NCBI GenBank assembly: GCA_025765615.1
Contig: JAIVFJ010000679.1
Location: 1 to 15,248 of the forward strand
DNA from: Zopfochytrium polystomum
Taxonomy: Eukaryota; Chytridiomycota; Chytridiomycetes; Chytridiales; Chytridiaceae
Reading direction: 5' to 3'
DNA: 15,248 nt
Part shown: one piece after another, positions 1-9,505 of the stretch
Layout: every line of letters begins with the position of its first letter
How positions within the stretch are numbered: the first letter of the stretch is position 1
Position numbers and translations under genes: made by a program
Notes under the pieces: model-generated
What the model saw: only the letters and a program-made list of their open reading frames with translations
What the model was told of the DNA's origin: nothing
The model's database searches: none

Positions 1-2
1 TT

Positions 3-431
3 CGTCAACCATTCGTAGACTTGGTGTACGACAATGTTGATTTTGTTGACGTCAACGACGAAATCGTCGTCGCTTCAGCCGGAGGCGAAGTCAACGTGTG
101 GTCGCGCTCGACAAGAGCGTTGATCAAGACATTTACAGGGAGAGCTGCCGCCACCGTCGACGTGCATGACGGGCTCGTTGCGTTTGCTGTCGCTTTCAAC
201 ACAGTCTCAGTCCTCAATCTCCCCTCAGGCGATCTAACTTATTCACAGCAGTGCGACAACGCTGTCAAGTGGATCCAGCTCGAAAGCTCGATTCTCGCCG
301 TCGCCACTGGCAAAGCGGTTGGTGCGTGGGATATCCAGTCTGGAAAGTGCTTCTTCTTGGATGCCTGCACCGATGAGTCCGTGTCGCTAAATCTTTACTG
401 CGGCAACCTGCTTGTCCGCAGCGAAAAGTGA
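3..431 (+). CDS. WD40-like beta-propeller protein, 5' partial
   Basis: The frame is open from the left edge of the window, so the true start lies outside; there is no ATG near the edge. The roughly 140 visible residues show propeller-blade rhythm: a beta-rich stretch ending in VNVWSRSTRALIKTF, a second ending in VSVLNLPSGDL, and a third with VGAWDIQSGKCF, each with the W/L-D/N-x-x-S/T-G pattern of WD repeats. Such proteins usually act as interaction scaffolds; F-box/WD proteins are common in fungi and an F-box could lie upstream, but none is visible. The stop at 429-431 may be artefactual: one more A in the A run at 424-427 would open another frame (see findings). Family call is moderate; specific function unknown. 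Confidence 0.6.
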   Translation, partial: RQPFVDLVYDNVDFVDVNDEIVVASAGGEVNVWSRSTRALIKTFTGRAAATVDVHDGLVAFAVAFNTVSVLNLPSGDLTYSQQCDNAVKWIQLESSILAVATGKAVGAWDIQSGKCFFLDACTDESVSLNLYCGNLLVRSEK

Positions 432-788
432 ATCAGCACCTGATTCGTGAAGTGCAATGGTGCACTCACGTGAAGAATACGAAAGCCTGTGCCTTCGGCT
501 CAAGCTAGTCGCCTCCACTCGATGTAGCGGTCTATTTATCGCAATATGTGCAGTTTTTCTCATTGACGTGGAAAGAATACAACGTTTACGATCTTACTTG
601 GCCGATCGTGCTCTTTTTTCCAGCCAAGTATGAAAAGGCAGCCGACTTCTTCCAATTCGTTCGTTTGTGCAAGCCGCAAGAGTGCCACGCGATGCGGAAG
701 GGCAGTGGCTGAGACTAGGCGAGAGCGGAAGCGGACATGGACGGATCTGCCCGCATTTCTTCACTTTTCTTCTTAGGTGTTGTGCATT

Positions 789-790
<2 letters not shown>

Positions 791-825
<35 letters not shown>
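791..825. repeat. Poly-T homopolymer, 35 bases
   Basis: Uninterrupted run of 35 T in the spacer between the WD-like gene and the transporter. It could be a retroposon-type A tail in reverse orientation or simple slippage; no element body or target-site duplication is visible next to it. The length is likely unreliable in the assembly. Confidence 0.95.
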
Positions 826-827
<2 letters not shown>

Positions 828-1246
828 CTTGTTTGCGTTCGCACCGCGTTCAGATCGTCGGAAGCAAACCCGACCCGAGAAGTAGGAATTCGGTGCGTGC
901 GCTGCTGCCGTTTGCGGTTGGGCGGCAAGGTTTAGACAGTTCGGAGTCGAGCCGGTGAAGCAGCAGCAAAGTAAAATATTTGTTTTGAAGAAGAAGCGTG
1001 CCACCGCACTTTGTCTCCGTCCGAACTTCCGAGTTAGTTTCATGCGGCCCGCCGAAGGGCAGACCGAGGGACTGACCGAGAGACTGACCGATGGAGACAG
1101 ACAGTCAGTCGGGCCGGGAGACAAATGAACAAGGGACTCGCAATTGGGGGCAACTGAGTCAGCCGATCAGCGGGTCTGTCTGCCTCCCAGTCAGTAGTAG
1201 GCACGCCGATAAACTCAACCCACAACGAGCTTACCAAAACATAGAG

Positions 1247-1280
1247 AAAAAAAAAAAAAGGAAAAAAAAAAAAGAAAAAA
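1247..1280. repeat. Interrupted poly-A tract
   Basis: A13, GG, A12, G, A6: an A-rich tract about 250 bases before the transporter ATG. Possibly nucleosome-excluding DNA in the promoter (inference). Confidence 0.9.
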
Positions 1281-1390
1281 CTTTCGGATCCGCGCAGCGG
1301 CGGCGGCGAAAGGGACAAAAAGAGAAAGGCTGCAAGCAGCGAGCGGCAGCTGGCAAAACTAAAATACCCAGCAGTCGATCTACTCGCATT

Positions 1391-1458
1391 CCCCCCCTCT
1401 CTCCCTCTCTCCCGCTCTCCCTCCCTCCCTCCCTCCCTCCCTCCCTCCCTCCCGCTTC
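1391..1458. repeat. Pyrimidine tract with a (CCCT)n core
   Basis: Continuous C/T-rich strand with a nearly perfect CCCT tetranucleotide repeat at about 1416-1453, lying 70-135 bases upstream of the transporter ATG. Microsatellite; a role as a promoter element is only a suggestion. Confidence 0.9.
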
Positions 1459-1525
1459 CACTCGCTCTTGACTCCTCCTCCTTCTCATCTCCGCCCCATC
1501 TGCCCGACTCCTCCCACGTCGTCCA

Positions 1526-3385
1526 ATGCCGCCGTCGCCGCCGTCCACACCCTCAGCCGTCCGTGACTCGCCCTCGGCGGAGCCACCCTTCCTGTCCTCG
1601 CCCACCACACCAGACTCCAATCCGCGCCGGACCGACGCCGCCAGCCCCAGCGCAAAGACGTTGGCCGACGACGGCGACAGCGCGGCGGATGTAGGCGGTG
1701 CCGCAGGCGGCTCCGACCACTCCACCATCAAGGTCGAAGATCCGGCCGACGCGAAGGACTTGGTGCGGGCTGGCTGATGTCCTATTTCTGATTTCTTCCG
1801 ACTCCCACGTCTCCGTCTCTCATTTTTCGAGTCACCGAGACTCTTCACTTCCCCCTGCAGTCGACTGAATTGCATTTTCGGTTTTTTCAAATTAGGTCAC
1901 CTGGGACGGACCGGACGACCCAGCGAACCCGCGAAACTGGCCGCAGTGGAAAAAATGGGTCATCACGCTCATGGTCGGGTGCTTTACGCTCCTTGCGCCG
2001 ATGGGGTCGTCCATCATTGCGCCTGCTATTCCGGGGATCAACAATGGTAAAAAGATACCATGCTGTCCAGGGTATGACTTTTTTTTCTGACCCACACACG
2101 CCCTCCAGAATTCGGTGTAACAAACACCGTCGAAGGCGAGATGACGATATCTTTGTTTGTGCTTGCTTTCGCCCTGGGACCCCTTTTCATCGCGCCGCTG
2201 TCTGAAGTCTACGGGCGCCGCTGGGTGATCCTTGTTCCCGGAGTCTTTTTCCTCGTCTTCAATATCGCGTGCGGTTTCTCCCAGAACATGCCGGAGCTGC
2301 TGGCGTTCCGATTCCTCGCCTCGTTGGGAGGCAGCGCACCGCTTGCGGTAATTTTTTTTCCCGCGGTCCCGATTCCAACCCGTCTCACGTTCTTGTTGCA
2401 GATTGGCGCTGGGATCATCAGCGACATTTTCCCACCGGACCGGATAGGGTTCGCGATGAACGTCTACTCGCTCGCGCCGTCGCTTGGCCCGGTGCTGGGA
2501 CCCATCATCGCCTCCTTTATAGTGCAATACTCCAATTGGAGGTGGATCTTCCACTTCCTTTCCATCTTTGACGGCGCCGTCCTCGTCCTCGGATACCTCC
2601 TGCTCCAAGAAACCTACGCGCCGGCCCTCCTCTCCCAAAAAGCCGCCAACCTGGGCAAACCGGGCCACTACGTCGGCGCCCCGGGCAGCGTCTCCCTCTC
2701 CCGCAAACTCTCGGAATCCGTCAAACGCCCCTTCATCCTGCTCCTCACCCAACCCATCGTCCAAGTCGTCTCCCTCTACATGGCCTACGTCTACGGCCTC
2801 ATGTACCTCGTCCTCGCAACCTTCACAAAGCTCTGGCTCACGCGCTACAACGAGTCCGTCTCGACCTCCGGCCTCAACTACCTCGCCCTTGGCCTTGGCC
2901 TCCTCGTCGGAAGCATCGGCGTCTCCCCGCTCGCGGATAAGATCTACTTTTCGCAAAAGGAGAAAAACAACGGCGTCGCGGTCCCAGAGTTCCGTCTCCC
3001 CTTCGCCATCCCCGTCGCCGTCCTCCTGCCCGCGGCGCTCTTTGCGTACGGCTGGTCCGCCCAGCAACAGGCCCACTGGCTCGCCCCCGACGCCGCCATC
3101 GCCGTGTTTGCGTTCTGCTTTGCCGTGCCGTTTCAGATCATTCAGATTTACCTCGTCGACTCGTATAGACGGTACGCCGCGAGCGCCATGGCCGCGGCAA
3201 CGTTTTTGAGGTCGTGCGCCGGGTTCGCGTTTCCGCTGTTTGCCGGGAGCATGTACGACCGGCTAGATTATGGGTGGGGAAACTCGGTGCTGGCGTTTGT
3301 CGCGGTCGTTGGGATCCCGGCACCGTTGCTGGTGTACAAGTTTGGAGCGTATTTGAGGGCCAAGAGTACGTACGCTGCGGGGTGA
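1526..3385 (+). CDS. MFS transporter, fungal DHA1 (drug:H+ antiporter) family
   Basis: Four exons: 1526-1762, 1896-2046, 2109-2347 and 2402-3385, giving 536 residues with all phases consistent. All three introns are GT-AG. Residues 1-79 are a low-complexity Pro/Ser/Asp-rich cytoplasmic tail. Residues 80-94 carry the WDGPDDPANPRNW signature that precedes TM1 in fungal DHA1 proteins. The TM2-TM3 loop has PLSEVYGRR (motif A equivalent, residues 159-167), and TM5 has SLAPSLGPVLGP (antiporter motif C, residues 232-243). The second half has the family blocks PEFRLPFAIP, YLVDSY, AASAMAA and LRS near the end. About 12 membrane segments and the length are normal for the family. Likely plasma-membrane proton-coupled efflux of drugs, polyamines or small metabolites; the substrate cannot be read from sequence. 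The coding exons show no frame damage, unlike many neighbours. Confidence 0.93.
2348..2401 (+). other. 54-base in-frame intron without stop codon in the MFS gene
   Basis: GTAATT...TTGCAG, phase 0, 54 bases (18 codons), no stop in frame. Removing it joins GGSAPLA to IGAGIISD, which matches the conserved TM4 region of DHA1 transporters; keeping it would insert 18 residues in that segment. The splice is therefore supported by family conservation rather than by a frame break. Confidence 0.85.
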
Positions 3386-3538
3386 ACGGTGGAGTGGGGG
3401 TATAGGCTTGGATATCCTTGTTTGTTGATGGTTTCGGGGCCCCCGTTGTGATAGATTTTCCCACTTGAAAATAATGTTAACTTCGGAACCTCGTGTTGAT
3501 CATAAAGAATGCTTCCGCGGTAAGATACTCACAGTGCC
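3386..3538. other. 3' flank of the MFS gene
   Basis: Short non-coding stretch containing the transporter 3' UTR. I see no gene and no canonical AATAAA; an AT-richer patch at about 3465-3482 (AAAATAATGTT) could hold the poly(A) signal. Confidence 0.4.
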
Positions 3539-3605
3539 CTCACAGAAGTCAGAAAGCATACCGAAGTGAGGACAACCCCGTTATCGAACCCAAGCATCTT
3601 GGACA
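3539..3605 (-). repeat. Copy 1 of a diverged duplicated segment (partner at 9352-9418)
   Basis: On the + strand, ctcacagaagtcagaaag at 3539-3556 matches 17 of 18 bases at 9352-9369, and the block around tcgaacccaagcatcttgga at about 3585-3604 matches about four bases in five at the partner. Read on the minus strand both copies give related peptides (SKMLGFDNGVV versus SKTFGFDDGIV), with several differences that are silent or conservative, so the segment was probably coding. Here it lies downstream of the broken ankyrin gene at 3744-4385. Confidence 0.65.
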
Positions 3606-3743
3606 AATTAGTGCCTTCAGGTGAACACTGCCTCAACCTTCCCTTCGCAAGAAGAGGCCACAAGAGAAACGTGCTTTCTTTGGTGTTGTCGCGCTGCGGG
3701 ACGACAGTCATCCGCTTTCTTCATTGGTTTTTGCTCCTCTCAT

Positions 3744-4385
3744 TCATCCAACAGAGTTCTTTCTGTTCCCTTCCCAACTTCGCAACAAGTCCATCATTTG
3801 TTGATGCTTTCCGCTGTGGCGCTTCACCTTGATGTTTGCACCAGTCTCCAACAGTACCGCGACGGCTTCCAAGGACCCTGGGAACAAGCAAGGTGCAGCG
3901 GAGTCATCCCCAGTCGATCCCGGGAGTCGACCTCCACTCCGTAGTCCAGCAGCATCCGAATGGCTACAGCGTGCTCGTTCCTCGCGGCTGTATGCAGCGC
4001 CAGGAATCCAGCGTCGACGTCGCCACCGAACTCTACAGCAGCGTCGGCCTGGCTTGGGAGAACGAGTCCTCGTCTCAACAGCAGCTGCTGCAGAACCGCA
4101 GAGCGACCGTAACGGGCCGCCTCCGGTACGAGTGGGCACAAGTCGAGATACTCGAAATTGCTATCAAGGAAAAACTTCACAGTGTCAGCGCGCCTCAATC
4201 TATTCTCCGTGATCCAGGAGAATGCTGGCGGGCTTTGATTGCCGACTTGTCGACGCAAGAGGAGAGGGTCCAAAATCGTCCGTAACATTCACATCAAAAC
4301 CATGACGTAGAAGCCATTCAATGACATCCACGTCACCCTTCGAGCGAGCACGGAGAATCAGGCGCTCTTCTTCACCCAAATCCAG
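3744..4385 (-). pseudogene. Ankyrin-repeat protein, frame-broken copy A
   Basis: Ankyrin repeats run through three frames. From 4385 to 4200 one frame reads EERLILRARSKGDVDVIEWL and then LLRHGFDVNVTDDFG, ending at a TAG (4202-4200). A second frame then carries DTVKFFLDSNF, PEAARYGRSAVLQQLLL, a repeat with RMLLDYGVEVDSRDRLG and MTPLHLACSQG. At about 3876 the frame shifts again to SLEAVAVLLETGANIKVK and ends GKHQQMMDLL. The last shift is repaired if the CCC at 3876-3878 had one more C. It is a clear paralogue of the copy at 12690-13343, sharing GRSAV, SQAD, VDS and MTPLH..AC at matching places. The family mediates protein-protein contacts. Part of the damage may be sequence error; the region before the last HQQ block is shorter than in the paralogue by about ten residues, which is a real difference. 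Confidence 0.75.
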
Positions 4386-4439
4386 CCCCGGCTGATGCTA
4401 CATTGTCCTCCTCTTGCAAACGCCGCAACGCCTTTCAAT

Positions 4440-5475
4440 GTTTTAAATGGATTTAGGTCCTGAGATTTTGCCCAAAATTAGTGAGGATTTGTGCCTGTAT
4501 CCATACAGTGGTTTTGTATCATCCGAAAAAAGACTACACTGGGGACGGACCGTTCCAAAACCTGGGATGGAGATAAGCGGCTGGTGTAACCCCTGGAGGC
4601 ACAGTAGGGTTTGTTGCTTCTTGCAACAAATTCTGCAAGCCACATGTCTGCAATAAATTCCATCACCAGAGCTGAGTAAATTGGCTGGAATCCACTCATA
4701 AGAAGCATGCAATTAAACATGGTGCCATGGCCCATCAATGTTAGTAAGAGGCAAGTAAAAATAGTCCAGAGGGCTCACCATTGAAAAGATTGCACAAAAG
4801 TTGACTTATTCCGTGAATAGGAACTCTGGATAGTTGATTCTTCCGCGCATTCAGTATGTTTGTGACTGAACAGACTTCTCAAATGATTGACAGAATCTTT
4901 GATGTCAGCTGTTAGGTGTAACTGACTGGTTAGCAGCAAGAGGCACAAGAAGGACCCAAACCTATTGTGATTGTCAGTTATCGTTCTCACAATGCCCATG
5001 GGAGAGCAAGCCACCACCAATGCAGACCTGGGCGCTGGCTTGCGCTGTTGACAAATACTCTGAGTAGTAAGTGGAACAGAAACCTGGTGTTAGCAGTTTT
5101 CCTCCTCCTCTGCTCAAGCAGATAATATAGGAGAGGTTTTTACCCTGCGCTGCTGGTCACAGTTGCCTTGCAACTATTATAGTTTCCATATCATCCTTAT
5201 GTATCAATCATTCAGAACAGAGTTTTTTCTCTTTCTCTCGAAGTTGGAGAGAAGGACCACCCACAAACACTCGCCTCCACTTCATTCACACCTCCACGTG
5301 CTGGGCAGTGAAAAAAAACTGGGCCCCAGTCTGCTGAACAAGGTGGTTGACAGAGATGAGTGTCTCACAGAACTCTGGAATATAGAGTGTGTCTGGCAAG
5401 GAGAAAGAGACGCCTTCAACTTGAGTGCATGATCTTTATTTTTTTACCGCACTTTCCCTTTGCGGCTGAACTTTT
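4440..5475. other. AT-richer, CpG-poor island without a recognisable gene
   Basis: Composition changes sharply: I count about 11 CpG in 4441-5160, while most 60-base lines of the MFS coding region hold four to seven. The stretch is rich in TG/CA and A/T. The longest frames (89 residues or less, on both strands) contain no family I recognise. It could be a decayed transposable element, a methylated and deaminated segment, DNA from another source, or a chimeric join. No terminal repeats or target-site duplications were found by eye. Confidence 0.6.
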
Positions 5476-5822
5476 GGAATATTACATCTAAGATAGTTCT
5501 GTCACTTTTGTTGGGTGCGCCACACATACACAAACACACGCGCAAAAGTAGCATGCGGCGCCGTGGGTGTCCTCAACATCCCGCACTACCCCGGACTATT
5601 AGAGGACGCCGACCCTTAGACAGTCCCCATTTTGCTTCGATCTTGGAGCGGATCTTTGCAATTTATGGCAAGTGGGCCGCACTGTGTCCCATGGATTCTA
5701 TTCTGAACCCCAACGGAGAAGACCAGAACAAGACCTGGCAAGACGCGCGCCAAGAAAGTTACCAGGCCCTTCATCGGGGCGGGAAAGTGGCGAAAACTGA
5801 CCCAGTCGGCGGGGCTGTTTGA
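5476..5822 (+). other. Weak gene-like stretch, plus strand
   Basis: Two adjoining plus-strand frames look protein-like: VACGAVGVLNIPHYPG followed by LLEDADP up to about 5619, then in another frame DSPHFASILERIFAIYGKW and MDSILNPNGEDQ, ending at a TGA at 5820-5822. They would join with a one-base shift near 5615. I do not recognise a family. It could be the last exon of an unrecognised gene or chance. The CpG level is back to normal here. Confidence 0.2.
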
Positions 5823-5983
5823 TGTACTGGTCTCGTGACTAAATCGCTCGTGACAGCGACATCTTCCGCCACAAAAAGCTCGATAGCACCGCGAGCCAGT
5901 CGACCCGCCCATTGCACGGCAATCTCCAACCGGCCGCGGCTCGTCCATTGTCCCGCCGTACATCCACCCCCTGGCAGCACCAT
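5771..5983 (-). other. Weak gene-like ORF, minus strand
   Basis: Seventy codons with a plausible helical stretch (LEIAVQWAGRLARGAIELF, then VAEDVAVTSDLV). No family recognised; it overlaps the end of the plus-strand stretch at 5476-5822, so at most one of the two is likely real. The rest up to 6400 shows nothing further. Confidence 0.2.
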
Positions 5984-6397
5984 CGTCGGGCCGTCCGTGT
6001 GGGCACGCTTTGCACCGAGAGGCGTTCTTCCGGTATCCCCTACGGTAACGCAAAGAGCGTGTGTCCACTAGACTCCAGAGTAGCGTTTGCGAGGTTTTAG
6101 GCAGAGTTGTTTTTAAATTTCTCCTCATCCCAAAGCAGCCTGAATGCATCGCAAACGTAAGAGCATGGATGCAAATAGGTTTTGATTCAGTTTTTGTCTA
6201 AATGAAACAGAACAGGCTGCGACGGCGGCTTTGGCGGGATTGAACTTGCTTTGTTAAAGAAAAATTTAAAGGACCGCTTTGATCAAATTGGAAGGAGATT
6301 GAAATGACTGCCGCGTAGGTATGTGTCTGTGTGCTCAGCCGCATCCGCGCGGACTCCACCCGGGCGGACTTCCAGCTTCGGACCGAGCCAGTGAGAT

Positions 6398-6537
<140 letters not shown>

Positions 6538-6548
6538 AACCAATAGAA

Positions 6549-8059
6549 ATGCTTCACGTCAGCCCTCGCTCGGCAACCGCAAGGCGGAAGCAGTCCTCGC
6601 GGTATAGCAGGCCGCACTGCTCTCTACCCTCAACCTCGCGCCGGCGTCCTGCTCGCGCTTCTGCTTCTGGCCTTCATTATCCTGCCGCCGCTACCGACGG
6701 CCCACGCTGCAGGCCGCACCGAGACCGTCGACGGTGTTCAAGTGCAGGTGAGGGGATTGGGAGACATTGGCGAGGGGGCTTGGAGGAGCTGAGTTGTGTA
6801 GGGAGCGAGTGCGGCCCGGCCTGAACGCTGAGACGAAATAGGTTGGACCAAAGCTCGCGGCGCAGGGCGATCATTCGACGGTGCACTCGGCGACACACAA
6901 CGGACATGACGTGATTTACAAGGAGGGCCGCGGCGGCCGGTTGGGGCAGCACGAAATCAAAGCAACGGAAGCTGGTACTGTACTTTTATGAATATTTTTG
7001 GCTTCACCATTTATAAATTAATTATAAAACGCCTATCAAATGCACCCGAACTCTCCCATCCAGCGGGCCAGCTGGTTGCCGGCCAGGGCGGCAAAATGGT
7101 GCAAAAGAAGGTGGGCACGACCGGCCTCGTCGACTGGCTGTACGATCCGAGCAAGAGCCCCGAGGCGAAAGCCAACTTGCTCAAGGTGGGCGAGAACCCC
7201 AAGGACCACCCGGGCAAAGTCAAGCTGTCGGACCATGTCTACAACGAGGCCGTCAAGCAGCAGAAGAACGTCGGCTACGCGCATAACGACGCGAACCCAA
7301 GCAATATCCGCGTGCATTATAATAAGGACGATAAATCGGTGCGAAGCGGGGAAGTGGGGCTGGGTGAATATGTGGGAGAGCTATGCTAAGGTTGATTCTC
7401 TTCTCCGACTCGTTCGCTTGCAGGGTGCTATTCCCAAAACGGAGTTGATCGACTGGGGCAAAGGTGCAAATTTGAATTCCTTTGGATCCTCCAACTTTGG
7501 CTTTACCGCCTCCTCCCTCGACCGCTTTGCCTGCCGGTTTCATTAACCTGATTCCAAAATTTTTTTTTCTCCTAGCCGAACCGGGCACGTCCGACCTGCG
7601 CCGCACTGAGAGACTTGACCGAACAGATATTGGGATGGCGTGCCAAGGCGCCGGGTTCCAGTTCCGGTCTGGTGCGCGGCAACTCTACCGGCGAGCAGCG
7701 GGCGGCGGGGCGTGCAAGCGGGCTCGCGCGGGGAAGGAAAAGGCATCCACAGGGACGACGGGCAAGGCGGCGGCGACGACTTTGGGCAACGGGGTCAGCG
7801 CAGACGATCAGGAAGGCGGCGGCGGGTGGAAAGTCGCCGGTTCAGAGGCAGCAGGCGAGCCAGAAAGGAAAGGAGACGACGGGAGGCAAAGCGCAGAAGA
7901 ACCCTTTCGCCGGGAACGACGGCGGCAACGGCGGAGGCGGCTTCAGTTTCCACCAAGAAGGGGAAAGGAGCGGCAGAGTCGCGAAGGCGGCAAGGGAAGA
8001 CTTCCGCGGTCCCATCGGCAGCCAAAGACTCCTCTGTCGGCGGCAAGCAAGGCTCCTAA
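6549..8059 (+). CDS. Secreted kinase-fold protein (kinase-like, unrecognised family)
   Basis: Five exons fit: up to 6747, 6842-6974, 7064-7338, 7424-7463 and 7576 onward. All four introns are GT-AG. Exon 1 encodes a strong signal peptide (VLLALLLLAFIILPP, then TAHA before AGRTE). The body has kinase-fold landmarks in order: a small-residue loop GDHSTV (from 6866), a candidate beta-3 lysine in VIYKE (6920-6922), a candidate alpha-C Glu, the catalytic-loop pattern HNDANPSN (His 7282, Asp 7288, Asn 7303), and LIDWGKA with DWG in place of DFG (Asp 7451). Exon 5 continues as a helix (RDLTEQILGW) and a Lys/Ser/Gly-rich tail. The signal-peptide frame has no ATG of its own; the ATG at 6549 is one frame off. 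Exon 5 needs a one-base correction near 7602 and more in the tail; the 8059 stop is the best-looking end. Likely secreted or luminal phosphotransferase; substrate unknown. Confidence 0.68.
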
Positions 8060-8530
8060 CAAAGCGCAGCCGGTGGCACGGGACTTCCGGGGCGAGAAAA
8101 AAGTGAAATGCAGGAGGTGGGTTGCCAAAGGCATTGGAAGTTGCCGCGGTCGCCAACCTTTGGCCTACCAAAAACTGGAGTCTTCTGTTTTATTGGTTTG
8201 TTTTTTTTTTCATCCTTCCCGTGCCGGTGGCAATTGTGGCTTCAGTTTTGTAGTCGCCGGGCCGTTTCTTCACTGGCAAAAGAAATATCGCGTAGTCTTG
8301 GTATGATGATGCAATACTTACCCTCGCTCGGCGCCGAAAATTTGTCTGGGGCTGATTCTGTCCCTTTCTTGTCACCCGTTTTCTGTTTCTGCACATTGCA
8401 CAGCAGCGCCCCCCGCCCGCCCACTCGCCCACCCAATCCCCCTCACGCACCGTCTGCCTGCCTGCCTGCGCCTCGCGTTCGTGCTTCCTCACCAATAGCG
8501 ATCGTATCCATGCATTGCAGGAAAGCGATC
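8060..8530. other. Non-coding flank after the kinase-like gene
   Basis: Contains short T runs (8201-8210), a C-rich patch (8405-8450) and a small CTGC repeat (about 8453-8468). No gene or RNA recognised; presumably 3' UTR and spacer. Confidence 0.4.
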
Positions 8531-8599
8531 TATTGAGGCAGAGAATACACTGTAACATCGATCGGTGGCGTGCCTGCTGCGCAGCAGCCACCCAGCATC

Positions 8600-8942
8600 T
8601 GCGTGTTAGTTAATGGCGCAGCGGGTGGGATGAAGCTTGTGCCGGCCCGATCAAAGCGCCTTGGAAGACCAGCCAGTCTGCGATCTCGAGATGTCTCGCG
8701 TTCAGCGCTTCGCTGAGCGGCGCTCGCGCCACAATCCACGAGAAGCCGGACAACGCCCCGATGCCCCGCGATCGATGTGATATGGAGCGGCATGGCGAGC
8801 CTTCCCCTTACGGCGGTGATGGCGTCTGTCATCGCCCCGTCGTCCGGCCAGAGCTCCATTCCGTCCACGGCCGCCCCGCAGTTGACACTTGGTGGCCTCG
8901 CCCGGAGAAAATGAACAACGCTAACGTCCCCGAATCGTTGTG
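8600..8942 (-). pseudogene. Ankyrin-repeat remnant, copy B
   Basis: Minus-strand frame from about 8942 reads GDVSVVHFLRARPPSVNCGA and then, after an untypical stretch, AMPLHITSIAGHRG followed by VVRLLVDCGASAA, a nearly canonical ankyrin repeat. The next repeat is in a different frame (ARHLEIADWLVFQGA), so a frame break lies near 8705. An in-frame TGA upstream of 8942 separates it from the short frame MSSRRKYLMRLEQG. Too short and broken to be a working ankyrin domain as read. It belongs to the same general group as the other ankyrin loci here, but lacks their shared signature blocks. Confidence 0.6.
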
Positions 8943-8949
8943 CTCAGGG

Positions 8950-9343
8950 TCGCATTGTTGGCACAACACTCTGCGCCGGCTGCCCCTGTTCCAGTCTCAT
9001 GAGATACTTTCGGCGACTGCTCATTTTCTGTGAGCACGGAGAGGGCACCAATTGATCAGTCTTTTGGATGCGGGCACTCGTCCTCTGTTTTGATCTCTTC
9101 CTTCTCGTTTTCCGGTTGGACTGCGATATGTTTTGGGTATAAATCCCCGATTTTTTGGCCGCCGGCGGTTAACAGTGCACTGGCAGGGCGGTTATGGATT
9201 TCAGTGACCATCTCGAACTGGTTTGCAGAGGGTAAACGGCGCTTCATTCATCAATTTGAAACTCCGGGATGTCACCATTTTAATATGCAATTTCTCACGC
9301 TCCCAAATGAGCCCTTCTTTTGATGACTCCGTGTTATGATGCT
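8950..9343. other. Spacer with one small minus-strand ORF
   Basis: The minus strand has a 63-codon ORF at 9247-9056 with an ATG and balanced composition (QFEMVTEIHNRPASALL, then an acidic/lysine tail ENEKEEIKTEDE). I do not recognise it. It could be a small protein, an exon of the ankyrin remnant downstream, or chance. Nothing else is seen. Confidence 0.25.
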
Positions 9344-9351
9344 CACACGCG

Positions 9352-9418
9352 CTCACAGAAATCAGAAAGGATGGGGAAGTAGCAAACAATGCCGTCATCG
9401 AATCCAAACGTCTTGGAT
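9352..9418 (-). repeat. Copy 2 of a diverged duplicated segment (partner at 3539-3605)
   Basis: See the partner entry. On the minus strand this copy encodes SKTFGFDDGIV and then ILSDFCERV before a stop at 9343, and it is in the same frame as a protein-like extension (QVMLYLDDAGCAALLQRAAD) that begins just before the F-box/LamG stop. It may be the C-terminal end of that protein or a separate mobile fragment. Confidence 0.65.
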
Positions 9419-9505
9419 GAATCAACCCGCTCCCTCATAGTCCAGCTTACCCGACGGCCCTTGCGCAAATCGGCCGCCCGCTGCAAAAGTGCCGCACACC
9501 CGGCG

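Larger units (their letters stand above)
432..1525. other. Intergenic spacer and likely MFS promoter region with simple-sequence tracts
   Basis: No convincing gene is seen from 713 to 1525. The open frames here are created by homopolymer tracts (lysine or phenylalanine runs) or by the pyrimidine tract. The part from 432 to 712 may be the end of the WD-like gene in another frame. The segment next to the ATG at 1526 presumably contains the transporter promoter. I see no clear TATA box; the CT-rich tract at 1391-1458 could serve as a pyrimidine-rich core promoter element, which is inference. Confidence 0.5.

Noticed and set aside
594..1318. Long minus-strand frames of 92-176 codons
   Set aside because: They owe their length to Lys or Phe runs from homopolymer tracts and low-complexity Ser/Pro; no domain is visible.
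1892..3076. 394-codon minus-strand frame opposite the MFS gene
   Set aside because: Shadow of high-GC coding sequence; charged low-complexity product, whereas the plus strand matches a known transporter throughout.
3577..3592. GGGTTCGATAAC on the minus strand as a tRNA T-loop
   Set aside because: No A box, no pairing acceptor stem; the partner copy at 9.35 kb has changed at these bases.
4443..4738. Overlapping frames of 69-89 codons on both strands as genes
   Set aside because: No recognisable motif, frames overlap on both strands, and they lie in the compositionally odd island.
7482..8306. 274-codon frame as an independent basic protein
   Set aside because: Its start is in an intron, and only its first part is the kinase-like exon frame; the remainder is one of three mixed frames of the tail.
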